64,000 nucleotides of DNA. Source: Deltaproteobacteria bacterium (lineage in GTDB: Bacteria > Myxococcota_C > UBA6777). The notes beneath the pieces were generated by a model. That model did no database searches, was not told the origin of the DNA, and saw only the letters and a list, made by a program, of their open reading frames with translations. Shown in pieces: positions 41,151 through 50,064 of this stretch. Each line of letters opens with the position of its first letter. Positions within the stretch are counted from its first letter, which is position 1. The stretch spans positions 1 through 64,000 of the forward strand of contig SBHC01000012.1 in the NCBI GenBank assembly GCA_006226375.1, given 5' to 3'. A program made the position numbers and the translations under genes.

Positions 41151-43457
41151 GTGGAACCTGTACCGCATGTGCTGGCGGATGCCGCTTTGGAAGGCACCGT
41201 TTTAACCGAGCGTTACCTCGTCGAGTCCAAGCTTGGCAAAGGAGGAATGGCCTGGGTGTACCATGGAGCCCGGCTCCCTGAGCGCAACCCCGTCGCTCTT
41301 AAGATCCTGTTCTCTCAGCTCAGCGCCGACGAGAACTTTCGCTCGCGATTTCTTCGTGAAGCTCAGATCCAGTTTCAGTTGGAACACAAGAACATTACGC
41401 GGGTGTACGAGTCGTTTGAAGACCGTGGCATTGTCGGCTTTGCGATGGAGTGGTGCAACAGCGGCGATATGTTGCATTACCTCCGGCAGCACAAACAACA
41501 ATTTGGTCAACCGATGACCTGGGAGCAGATGCAGCCTCTTATCCTTCCACTGTTGAGCGCATTAAATTATGCTCACCAGAGGGGAGTTGTGCATCGTGAC
41601 TTGAAACCCCAAAACATCCTGTTGCACCAAAACGACGAGGGTGTTTTGTTCCCCAAGCTCACAGACTTTGGGATCGCCAAGCTTCTCGACGCTGCAAGCG
41701 TGACCAAGACAGGCTCCATGGTGGGGACTCTTCATTACATGTCGCCAGAGCAAGTGTCAGAGAGCAAGAACGTTGACTGGCGCACTGACATTTACAGCGT
41801 GGGTGTGCTGCTCTACCTCCTCTCCACGTTAAGGATGCCGTTTACGGGACAGTCCACAGGGTTGATGCTGAAGATTGTGCAAGATGAACCGGAGCCACCC
41901 TTTGAAGCGCCCGGTCCACTGCAAGAAGTCATTCTTCGTTGTTTGGCCAAAGATCCCAACGACCGCTACTACGATTGCGCTTCCATCAAAGCCGATCTTA
42001 TCGAACGCTTGGGGAGAATTCCTGACGATCTCTCGATGTCGCTGGACGGTTCGATCCTCGCGGAGCATCTCTCTTCTGTCCGGCCGCTGGCTGGCGAGGA
42101 GTTTGTGAGTGAGGACAAGGCGAACTCTTTGGTCAAGGAAGCCCCTTCTTCTGATGATTGGGTTCCACCGCCTCAGCGAGACTCGTTTCCAACCATTCGG
42201 ATGGAAAACCAAGAGGAAGCGCTCCCTCGTCGCTCGTTACCCTGGGGGTTTTGGGTCCTTGCTTTCCTATCCATGGCCGCGTTTGCGGGGTTCATCGCGT
42301 TGCAGTGGAACAACAACACGCCAGCGCCTCCTCCTCGGACGAAGGTCTTGGCCAAAGCCAGGGTGACGCCTCGTCCTCGCAAGAGAGTTCCAAGGCCTTT
42401 GCCTCCCATACCTCGCCGGGAGAAACCCAAACCTCGCGAGATTCCCGACGCTATCGAGAAATCCATCGCAAACTGCAAGCAGCACAAGGTCGCAGAGGAT
42501 TGCACCACTGCGGGCGCTTTTCTTCTGCGTGGCAGACTGCGTGAGACCCAAGCTCCACAGGCGCGGGAACTGCTCAAACTCGCTTGCCGTGGAGGAGGTG
42601 AGCGGGGTTGTGTCCTGCTCGCGGGCTTGCTGCTCAAAGGTATCGGGGGAGCCAAGGACGAAACACAGGGAGAAGCCTTGCTGTCATCGGCCTGCCGTTT
42701 GGTTCCCAAGCTTGGGTGCGAGCCGTTGGGGCAGATGTGGTTGGAACGTCGCGTCTATCGAAAGGCCCGACGAGCGTTTCATAAGGCTTGTAAAGGAAGC
42801 GTTCTCACGGCCTGTCAGATGCTGGGATGGTTTTGGCAGAATGGCTGGGGCGGTCGTCAAAGCTATTACAGGGCCGGCGCTTTGTTCCGTCAGGCTTGCC
42901 GACAGGGCCTCTCTTCCAGCTGCAATCGCTGGGGGGTGCTTCAGGCCAAAGGCTTGTTTCGACGACGAGGCAAAGACCTCCGTTACCATGACTTGTTCGT
43001 TCAAGCCTGCCGCAAAAATGTCAGCTGGGCCTGCTTCAATGAGGGGATGTCCTGGTACCAGAAAGGGCAAGACCAGGAAAGCATCAGCAAAGCCACCCAG
43101 GCGTTTGAGCGAGCTTGCAGCCTGGGTACCCCCGCAGGGTGCTTTTCGGCAGGAGTGTTGCGTTGGAATCAAACCCAAGCTTCGAGTGCAAGTCGAACCC
43201 AGGCTAAGGCGTTGTGGAAGAGAGCCTGTAACGCAGAACATCAACGAAGTTGTTCGGTTTTGGGTTATGTGTATACGAAGAGTGCTCATGAACCCAGGGA
43301 TTGCAAGATCGCTTCCGGGTATCTAAAACAAGCATGTTCCCTCGGCGCTCAACCTTGTTTGCGATGTCCTCCTCGACGACGGCGACGTCGTGCCTGGCAA
43401 CGAATTCGCCCCCGTTGGACCAATCTGGGGTGGATGCAAAAGGCATTGACACCCTAA
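41151..43457 (+). CDS. Receptor-like Ser/Thr protein kinase with Sel1 repeats
   Basis: 768-aa PknB-type kinase. GTG 41151 follows GGGAG. The kinase domain has GKGGMAWV (29-36), Lys51, Glu70, HRDLKPQN (148-155) and DFG (172-174), hence all catalytic residues. After a Pro/Ser linker one membrane helix (about 364-385) leads to an outer part with an Arg/Pro-rich stretch and about eight Cys-paired Sel1-like repeats (for example ACRGGGERGCVLLAGLLLKG), ending in an Arg cluster. The Sel1 part is likely a sensor or interaction platform. It is the first of three kinases on one strand and closely resembles the second. Confidence 0.92.
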   Translation: MEPVPHVLADAALEGTVLTERYLVESKLGKGGMAWVYHGARLPERNPVALKILFSQLSADENFRSRFLREAQIQFQLEHKNITRVYESFEDRGIVGFAMEWCNSGDMLHYLRQHKQQFGQPMTWEQMQPLILPLLSALNYAHQRGVVHRDLKPQNILLHQNDEGVLFPKLTDFGIAKLLDAASVTKTGSMVGTLHYMSPEQVSESKNVDWRTDIYSVGVLLYLLSTLRMPFTGQSTGLMLKIVQDEPEPPFEAPGPLQEVILRCLAKDPNDRYYDCASIKADLIERLGRIPDDLSMSLDGSILAEHLSSVRPLAGEEFVSEDKANSLVKEAPSSDDWVPPPQRDSFPTIRMENQEEALPRRSLPWGFWVLAFLSMAAFAGFIALQWNNNTPAPPPRTKVLAKARVTPRPRKRVPRPLPPIPRREKPKPREIPDAIEKSIANCKQHKVAEDCTTAGAFLLRGRLRETQAPQARELLKLACRGGGERGCVLLAGLLLKGIGGAKDETQGEALLSSACRLVPKLGCEPLGQMWLERRVYRKARRAFHKACKGSVLTACQMLGWFWQNGWGGRQSYYRAGALFRQACRQGLSSSCNRWGVLQAKGLFRRRGKDLRYHDLFVQACRKNVSWACFNEGMSWYQKGQDQESISKATQAFERACSLGTPAGCFSAGVLRWNQTQASSASRTQAKALWKRACNAEHQRSCSVLGYVYTKSAHEPRDCKIASGYLKQACSLGAQPCLRCPPRRRRRRAWQRIRPRWTNLGWMQKALTP

Positions 43458-43562
43458 GAAAGTTAGACCATACAATCGGTGCCTTCGTTTGTTTGTTGTT
43501 GGATATGCAAAATGTACTAGGATTGAGATTCTTCGCGTTCTCTAGTTTGAGGCCCCTAAACC

Positions 43563-45794
43563 ATGTCGGACAAACAGGAAGCCAGACAGTTTCACAGCAC
43601 CAACTTGGTGGGTGAGGTTCTTGGCAAGCATTACATCCTGGAGGAGAAGGTAGGGCAAGGTGGTATGGCCTGGGTGTACCGGGCCCGACACCAGCTACTG
43701 GGTGGAAACGTTGCGGTCAAAGTCTTGTTCCCGCAGCTGGCCGAAAACGATAACATCCGAACCCGGTTCTTGCGCGAAGCGACGCTTCAGTATCAGCTAG
43801 AACATCCACACATCGTTCGCGTCCTCGACTTCATTGATGAACGAGGGCTGGTTGGGTTTGTCTCAGAGTGGTGCAGCGGCGGCGATCTCGTTGATTGGAT
43901 GGAGAGGGAAGGCTATCGTCCCCTCTCTCCCGGTGAAATCCGCAGCCTGTTTTTGCCTGTGCTGGACGCAGCCCATGTGGCTCACCAGCATGACGTCGTA
44001 CATCGAGACCTCAAACCCCACAACATCATGCTGCACCAACGCGGCGAGCTGCTGCATCCCAAAATTACAGACTTTGGGATCGCCAAACAAGCCAACGAAC
44101 AAGGCTTAACCGCAACAGGTATGGTTGTTGGAACGGTGCATTACATGTCACCGGAGCAACTGTACGAGAGCAAGTCTGTCGACCTGCGCAGCGACGTCTA
44201 CAGCCTGGGCGTGATTCTTTACCAGATGATTGCTGGACGTCTTCCGTTTGTAGGAGAAGCGCCGGGCATCTTTATGCGGATCCTGGAGGGTTCTCCTCCC
44301 AAGATTGCGAACATCCCCCCGCAGGTGCAGGCGGTTCTTGACAAGTGTCTTGCGAAGCGAGCCGACGATCGGTTCGCCGACTGCATGGAACTTCGCGCCG
44401 CCTTAAACGAATGTTTGGGACCGCCCGAACCCATTGTCCCTGTGGGTCAGTTGGTGACCGATGCCGCCAGGCAACAGGCGCTGGCCGGACTGAACTCCTC
44501 GATCTCAGGCGTCTTGTATGACGGCCCTTCACAGGCTGGCTGGCGACCCAACGATATCTTTGTGGCGACTCCAGAGAACGTGGAGGCGATGGCTCCGACC
44601 ATGCCTCCTGATATCGACCCCAGCGCAGTCACCACGGCGTATGAGCCGCTTCCAGATCCATCCAAACAGCCCAAGCGGTCCTGGTTGGGTCTCCTTGTGT
44701 TTTTCATTCTGATGGGGTCGGCTGCAGGCGGTGGATGGTGGTGGTGGCAGCAGCAACAAAAGGGCACCGAAAACCCTCCCATTCACCGTGTGCGGCTTCT
44801 GGTACGCAACAGACCGCCTGTTCGTAACCCTGTGCTGCCTCGACGTGAAGGTCCTGTTGAGCCTGCCTCGTCTGACGCTGGTCCTCCTGAAGCTCCTGCT
44901 GCCCGACGAAGAACGATTCCTGATGCAAGACCGAGAACGCGTCCTCGTGTTCGTGTGAGGAAGCGACCTCGACCTCGTCGTCGAGTGGTGGTGCGAAAGC
45001 GTCCACGTCCCCGTCGGCGAGGCCTGGCTCGGGACTTGAAGCTCGTGAAGAAGTGCAAGCGAGGGGTGGCTCTTGCTTGTTACATCTTGGGTCTCAAGGA
45101 AGAGCGGAAGCCTCATTGGGCGATTGATTACCGGGAAGCTCGTCGATTTTACCGCCGGGCGTGTCGCCGCAATGTTCCCAAGGCTTGTATCTCTCTTGGG
45201 CGTCTTTATTTGAAAGGTCTTGGAGGCAAACGCAGCTACCGCAGAGCCCGTTATGTGTACCGAAGGGCTTGCCGCGGCCAAGAGGCTTTGGGCTGTCGTG
45301 AGTTGGGTTGGTTGCTACAGAACGGGCAGGGTGGTGCGCAGAACAGAGCAGGTGCTCGCCTGCTTTACCAAGGAGCTTGTCGTGGAGGGGATAGCATCTC
45401 TTGCAACCTGCTTGGGAAGATGTTCCAGCAGGGGAACGGTGCTCTCGTGAACCACAGGCGTGCTTTGTTCTTCTACCGCAAGGCATGCGCGCTCAAAAAC
45501 AAGGTGGGTTGTTACAACATCGGTGTGATGTACCGGGATGGGTTGTCAGTGTTTCATAATCTTCGTCGGGCGTACGCCTACTTCCAGCGCTCGTGTACGA
45601 TGGGCTTTGGACAATCGTGCTCCATCGCAGCCGACACATTGTACAACATCGCGGGCGAGCGTAGCTGTCGGCAAATCAATCGTTTGTTACGCCAAGCGTG
45701 TTCCCTCAAGTACAAGGAGGCTTGCCGAAAAACTTGTTCTTCCTATAATAAGGGACGTCCTCGCTCTCGGTCCTGGCTAGAAGATTCACCCTAA
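43563..45794 (+). CDS. Receptor-like Ser/Thr protein kinase with Sel1 repeats
   Basis: 743-aa paralogue of the preceding kinase: GQGGMAWV (31-38), Lys53, HRDLKPHN (147-154), DFG (170-172). The kinase domain is followed by a linker, a membrane helix at about 372-392 with a Trp-rich edge (GGGWWWWQ), a very Arg/Pro-rich stretch (about 410-490) and about seven Sel1-like Cys-paired repeats (ACYILGLKEERKP, ACISLGRLYLKG, GCRELGWLLQNG). Separated from the first by 105 bp. Tandem duplication of one ancestral gene explains the shared layout. Confidence 0.92.
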   Translation: MSDKQEARQFHSTNLVGEVLGKHYILEEKVGQGGMAWVYRARHQLLGGNVAVKVLFPQLAENDNIRTRFLREATLQYQLEHPHIVRVLDFIDERGLVGFVSEWCSGGDLVDWMEREGYRPLSPGEIRSLFLPVLDAAHVAHQHDVVHRDLKPHNIMLHQRGELLHPKITDFGIAKQANEQGLTATGMVVGTVHYMSPEQLYESKSVDLRSDVYSLGVILYQMIAGRLPFVGEAPGIFMRILEGSPPKIANIPPQVQAVLDKCLAKRADDRFADCMELRAALNECLGPPEPIVPVGQLVTDAARQQALAGLNSSISGVLYDGPSQAGWRPNDIFVATPENVEAMAPTMPPDIDPSAVTTAYEPLPDPSKQPKRSWLGLLVFFILMGSAAGGGWWWWQQQQKGTENPPIHRVRLLVRNRPPVRNPVLPRREGPVEPASSDAGPPEAPAARRRTIPDARPRTRPRVRVRKRPRPRRRVVVRKRPRPRRRGLARDLKLVKKCKRGVALACYILGLKEERKPHWAIDYREARRFYRRACRRNVPKACISLGRLYLKGLGGKRSYRRARYVYRRACRGQEALGCRELGWLLQNGQGGAQNRAGARLLYQGACRGGDSISCNLLGKMFQQGNGALVNHRRALFFYRKACALKNKVGCYNIGVMYRDGLSVFHNLRRAYAYFQRSCTMGFGQSCSIAADTLYNIAGERSCRQINRLLRQACSLKYKEACRKTCSSYNKGRPRSRSWLEDSP

Positions 45795-45854
45795 GTGGTG
45801 TGGTGTGTGGGCGTAAGGGACGATTTGGAATCTGGATACGGAGTTCTCCCCGCT

Positions 45855-47033
45855 ATGAAACAAGTCCACGGAGAGGTGGTCGAGGCTGATCTCATCGGCA
45901 AAGTACTCAAAGGCTCGTACCAAGTGGAAGAGATGATTGGTTATGGCGGTATGGCCTGGGTGTATCGAGCCAGTCATTTGCAGCTTGGAGGGAACGCTGC
46001 GATCAAGGTCTTGTTCTCCAAACTCTCTCGGGACGACTCCAAACGTCGTCGATTTCTCCAAGAAGCCCGCATCCAACACCAATTGAGCCATCCCAACATT
46101 GTTCGGGTCCAAGATATCATCGAAGAAAACGATGTGAGCGGGTTTGTGATGGAGTGGTGCAACGGTGGGACGCTGCTGCATATGCTGCAAAAAGCAGGCG
46201 GCCCTCTCTCCATGAACCAGTTGACTGACATCTTTCCTGCGATGGTCGATGCGATAGGATACGCTCACAAAAATGGGGTGGTGCATCGTGACCTGAAGCC
46301 CCAAAATGTCTTGCTTCATATCGCCGGCGCGAGCATCCAGCCCAAGATTACGGACTTTGGTATTGCCAAGACCATGGGGGAGCTGGGACTGACGCGAACG
46401 GGTGAAGTGATGGGGACTTTGGAGTACGCATCGCCTGAACAGCTCAAAGACAGCAAGAGCGTCGACCAACGAAGCGATATCTACAGCCTGGGTGTTCTTT
46501 TGTATCGGATGTCTACGGGGCGGCTGCCTTTTACAGGCTCTCCGGCGCGGCTGATCAAAGATGTCTTGCACATGCCTCCCAAAACGCCCGAAAATGCTCC
46601 CCTTCAGCTTCACGCCATCATCTTGAAGTGCTTGGCCAAAAACCCCCAAGAGCGTTTTGCATCCTGCGATGAATTGAGCGAGGCTTTCTCCCTTGCGACC
46701 AATTCACGGGCTTCGTCCAACAGCCTACGGGTGATTCTTCCGGACCAAACCCGGACGGAAGATCTGATGGCCCAGAGCGGCTCACGGACCGAAGACTTCG
46801 CCGAACTCGCCGTGACGAACCAAAGAAGCAATGAGGACCCGGATACGGAGCCTTCTCCTTCATACGCTGCGACCGAGCCGATGCACGCTGACCCTCTCTT
46901 GATGGCTTCGGAGCATGCTTTGGGACTCTCTCCCCAGCGTTCTGGGGGAGGTCAAAGTTGGGTCACGTACTTGCTGTTGGGTGCGATTCTCGCTCTTGGA
47001 CTCATTCTCTTTTGGTTCTGGTGGAAACCCTAA
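45855..47033 (+). CDS. Tail-anchored Ser/Thr protein kinase
   Basis: 392-aa kinase with GYGGMAWV (29-36), Lys51, HRDLKPQN (144-151) and DFGIAK (168-173). ATG 45855 (MKQVHGEV) is chosen from homology to its paralogue; its ribosome site (GGAG, 12 bp off) is poor, and the frame is open to 45795. After the kinase domain a Ser/Thr/Glu-rich linker of about 90 residues runs to a C-terminal membrane helix (WVTYLLLGAILALGLILFWF) and then the end. It lacks the outer Sel1 part of the other two, so it has no obvious sensor. Its stop is 13 bp before fumC. Confidence 0.9.
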   Translation: MKQVHGEVVEADLIGKVLKGSYQVEEMIGYGGMAWVYRASHLQLGGNAAIKVLFSKLSRDDSKRRRFLQEARIQHQLSHPNIVRVQDIIEENDVSGFVMEWCNGGTLLHMLQKAGGPLSMNQLTDIFPAMVDAIGYAHKNGVVHRDLKPQNVLLHIAGASIQPKITDFGIAKTMGELGLTRTGEVMGTLEYASPEQLKDSKSVDQRSDIYSLGVLLYRMSTGRLPFTGSPARLIKDVLHMPPKTPENAPLQLHAIILKCLAKNPQERFASCDELSEAFSLATNSRASSNSLRVILPDQTRTEDLMAQSGSRTEDFAELAVTNQRSNEDPDTEPSPSYAATEPMHADPLLMASEHALGLSPQRSGGGQSWVTYLLLGAILALGLILFWFWWKP

Positions 47034-47046
47034 TGACGAGGTTACT

Positions 47047-48435
47047 ATGACAAAGCAAGGATTCCGTATTGAAAAAGACAGCCTGGGTGAACTTCAGGTG
47101 CCTGAGAACGCTCTGTACGGTGCCCAAACGCAACGTGCCGTTGACAACTTTCCTATCAGCGGCTTGCGTATGCCACGAGCCTTCATTCGTGCGTTGGGCC
47201 TGATCAAGGCAACGGCCGCTACGGTCAATCATCAGTTGGGACTCCTCAGCGATGAGCAAGCCAATGCGATTGTCGGTTCTTCCCTTGCTGTGTCGGCTGG
47301 TGAGTACGACGAACACTTTCCCATTGATGTGTTTCAGACAGGCTCCGGGACCAGCACCAACATGAACGCCAACGAAGTGATTTCGCACTTGGCGTCCCAG
47401 GCATCCGGACTGAACATTCACCCCAATGACCATGTCAACATGGGGCAAAGCAGCAATGACGTGATTCCCACGGCCATCCATGTGAGCGCGGCGTTGGAAT
47501 CCCGTGAGTCCTTGCTTCCCGCGATGAACCACCTCGCCGAAACTCTCGAAAAGCGGGCTGTGGAGCTTAAGGACGTTGTTAAAACGGGCCGCACCCACTT
47601 GATGGATGCGATGCCTGTGACGTTGGGACAAGAGCTGGGTAGCTGGGCGGCTCAAGTTCGTCAGGGACAAGCCCGGATCGAAGCCGCGTTGGAGCGCGTC
47701 TCGGAGCTTGCTCAAGGTGGAACCGCGGTGGGCACCGGGATTAACGCTCACCCTGAATTTGGTGACCGGTTCGCTGCTCAACTGAGCGAGACCACGAAAG
47801 CTCCATTCAAGGCCAGCTCCAACTTTTTCGTGAGCATCGGCACCCAGGACGCTGCGGTGGAACTGAGCGGTCAGCTGAAAACCTACGCTGTGAGCATGAT
47901 GAAGATTGCCAACGACCTGCGTTGGATGAACAGCGGCCCGCTCACTGGCTTGTCTGAGATTGCTTTGCCCGCGTTGCAACCCGGAAGCAGCATCATGCCT
48001 GGCAAGATCAACCCTGTGATTCCAGAGGCTGCTGCGATGGTGGCGGCCCAAGTGATTGGCAACGACGCAGCGATTGCTATCGGCGGTCAGTCTGGGAACT
48101 TCCAACTCAACGTGATGTTGCCCATGATTGCTTTGAACCTCCTTCAAAGCATTGAGCTTCTGGCCAATGTCTCGCGTGTGATGGCCGACAAAGCAATCGC
48201 TGGCTTTTCCGTGAAGACCGAGCGCATCCAGGCGCAGGTGGCTCGCAACCCCATCCTTGTGACGGCGTTGAACCCCGTGATTGGCTACGAAAAAGGTGCC
48301 GCTGTGGCCAAGCAAGCCTACAAAGACGGCCGGCCGATCAAAGAGGTTGCGTCGGATATGACGGACCTTTCCGATGAGAAACTTGACTCCCTCCTCGACC
48401 CCCTCGCTATCACCAAAGGCGGCATCCACAAGTAA
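47047..48435 (+). CDS. fumC: Class II fumarate hydratase
   Basis: 462-aa member of the fumarase/aspartase superfamily, catalysing fumarate hydration to malate. Signature GSSIMPGKINP and the earlier blocks GSGTSTNMNANEV, NMGQSSNDVIPTA, GRTHLMDAMPVTLGQE and GTAVGTGIN are intact. ATG 47047 follows GAGG at 5 bp. It follows a Ser/Thr kinase gene with a 13-bp gap and precedes a thioesterase gene by 8 bp, so it is probably co-transcribed with both. Normal length. Confidence 0.95.
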   Translation: MTKQGFRIEKDSLGELQVPENALYGAQTQRAVDNFPISGLRMPRAFIRALGLIKATAATVNHQLGLLSDEQANAIVGSSLAVSAGEYDEHFPIDVFQTGSGTSTNMNANEVISHLASQASGLNIHPNDHVNMGQSSNDVIPTAIHVSAALESRESLLPAMNHLAETLEKRAVELKDVVKTGRTHLMDAMPVTLGQELGSWAAQVRQGQARIEAALERVSELAQGGTAVGTGINAHPEFGDRFAAQLSETTKAPFKASSNFFVSIGTQDAAVELSGQLKTYAVSMMKIANDLRWMNSGPLTGLSEIALPALQPGSSIMPGKINPVIPEAAAMVAAQVIGNDAAIAIGGQSGNFQLNVMLPMIALNLLQSIELLANVSRVMADKAIAGFSVKTERIQAQVARNPILVTALNPVIGYEKGAAVAKQAYKDGRPIKEVASDMTDLSDEKLDSLLDPLAITKGGIHK

Positions 48436-48443
48436 GGACAATC

Positions 48444-48893
48444 ATGTCTGAGTCCTCCCAGTTTCCCAATGCCCTTCAGAACTATGAGATTGTCACACGT
48501 CACATTGTGATGGAGCGTCACCTCAACGCCCACGGCAACTTGTTTGGTGGAGTCGTTCTCGCTTGGTTGGATGAAGCCGCAGCCCTCTATGTGATGGAGC
48601 TTGCGGGGTACTCCAACTTCGTCACGGTGAGCATGGACGATGTGAGCTTCAAGTCGCCTGGGCACCGTGGTGACTGTCTCGTGATTTACTGTCGTACGGT
48701 GAAAATTGGACGCTCCTCCATCACAGTCCAGGCCCAAGCCTGGGTGCATGAACCTCAATCGTTAGAAAAACACCTCATCATCGAATGCAGTTTAACGTTT
48801 GTGTGTTTGAAAGAAGGGAAGGCGTTTCCCTACTTTGTCAGTGAAGAGTATTTGTCCTGGTGCAACAACAAGACAGTGATGTTACCAGAATAG
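48444..48893 (+). CDS. YciA-like acyl-CoA thioesterase
   Basis: 149-aa hotdog-fold protein. ATG 48444 is 8 bp after fumC, with AAGGACAATC. Typical of the acyl-CoA thioester hydrolase group: HLNAHGNLFGGVVLAWLDEAA (the HGN/GG and the acidic D43), VTVSMDDVSFKSPGHRGD, then VQAQAWVH. The substrate is likely a short- or medium-chain acyl-CoA. The coupling to fumC is positional; no biochemical link is clear. Confidence 0.88.
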   Translation: MSESSQFPNALQNYEIVTRHIVMERHLNAHGNLFGGVVLAWLDEAAALYVMELAGYSNFVTVSMDDVSFKSPGHRGDCLVIYCRTVKIGRSSITVQAQAWVHEPQSLEKHLIIECSLTFVCLKEGKAFPYFVSEEYLSWCNNKTVMLPE

Positions 48894-49028
48894 TGTGCTA
48901 TCCTGACGTCTCTTGCGAATGGAGTGAAAGAGCAGGGTACAATCTACCTTCTCACGTTGTTTGCTGCCCCTTCACACCTGCTTGAAGGGGCTGGAATCAG
49001 CCCGCACCTACAAAAAAGGATCATGACT

Positions 49029-49871
49029 ATGCGTGTTCGACTTTTTGCGATGTTGTTGCTTGTGGCTTTCTCTTTGCCTTCTGTGGGTTGTAAGGAGGTC
49101 AAGCAGTATCTGAACAATCGCAAGCCGCGATTGAAGTTTCAGAATATGAGGTTGGCCAACATCAACTTTCGTGGCATGGATATGAAGTTTAACTTCTTGA
49201 TGACCAACCCCAACCCAATCGGGATTAACCTCTCCCGTATCTCATACCAACTGGACTTCAACAACAACAAGCTGTTCAGCGGCACCCAAAATCGTGGCGT
49301 GCAGCTCAAGGCGAATGGCACCAGCCCCCTTCAGATGCCGTTTTCCATCGAGTATGTGAAGTTTGTGAAGTCAATTGTGGGTTTCTTCCAGGCCAAGAAA
49401 GAGGTCCCTTACGCGCTCAAGTTGGGTGTTGGGTTCCGAGTGCCTGTGTTGGGTGAGGTGAACATTCCGTTCCAGACGAAAGGTGTGGTTCCCATTCCAA
49501 GCATCCCGAAGATCCGAGTGATTGGTGCAACCAAACCCCGGTTTACCGGGAGCATCTTGAACCCCAGCGTGAGCTTTAACTTTCAGGTGGGCGTTCGCAA
49601 CCAGAACCGCTTTCCCATCAGCGTGAAGCAACTTGCTTACTCGTTCCAAGTTTCGAACCGCAGCGTGGTCTCGGGCCAAACCCAAACCATGTCGGTGAAT
49701 TCGGGGAAAGAGCAAATCGTCAACATCCCTGTCAATCTGCGTGTCGCGCAGGTGGGCTTGGCTGTCATCAACGCTGTTCGCAGCGGTAAGCTCAATTATG
49801 GATTCAACGGAAATCTCAACATGGGCTTGTTCAAGTTGCCGATTAATCTCAACGGAAACCTGAACTTCTAA
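49029..49871 (+). CDS. LEA-2 (WHy-domain) lipoprotein
   Basis: 280-aa lipoprotein. ATG 49029 has AGGA 8 bp upstream; ATG 49023 is too close to it. Signal RLFAMLLLVAFSLPSVGC, lipid Cys at 19. Two tandem WHy-like beta domains follow: the first (about 35-130) contains FNFLMTNPNPIGINLSRISYQLDF, the second (about 165-265) FQVGVRNQNRFPISVKQLAY. LEA type 2 lipoproteins are common in proteobacteria and are linked to desiccation or to outer-membrane stress, without known partner. Confidence 0.8.
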   Translation: MRVRLFAMLLLVAFSLPSVGCKEVKQYLNNRKPRLKFQNMRLANINFRGMDMKFNFLMTNPNPIGINLSRISYQLDFNNNKLFSGTQNRGVQLKANGTSPLQMPFSIEYVKFVKSIVGFFQAKKEVPYALKLGVGFRVPVLGEVNIPFQTKGVVPIPSIPKIRVIGATKPRFTGSILNPSVSFNFQVGVRNQNRFPISVKQLAYSFQVSNRSVVSGQTQTMSVNSGKEQIVNIPVNLRVAQVGLAVINAVRSGKLNYGFNGNLNMGLFKLPINLNGNLNF

Positions 49872-50064
49872 GACTCTCTCTCCGGCTTTCCCCTCCTTGC
49901 TTCCTTTGGGATCCCATTCCCATCTCCTATCCTCTCTCGTTGGTGCGTGCCTGCCTCTTCCAAAAACCTATCGATTTCTCTACAAGATTCCGGTATTGTG
50001 CATACAAGAACGTGAGGTTGGCGTTCTTCTTGTTCAGTGTAAGGTAAAATGTCCTTCGGGAGGC

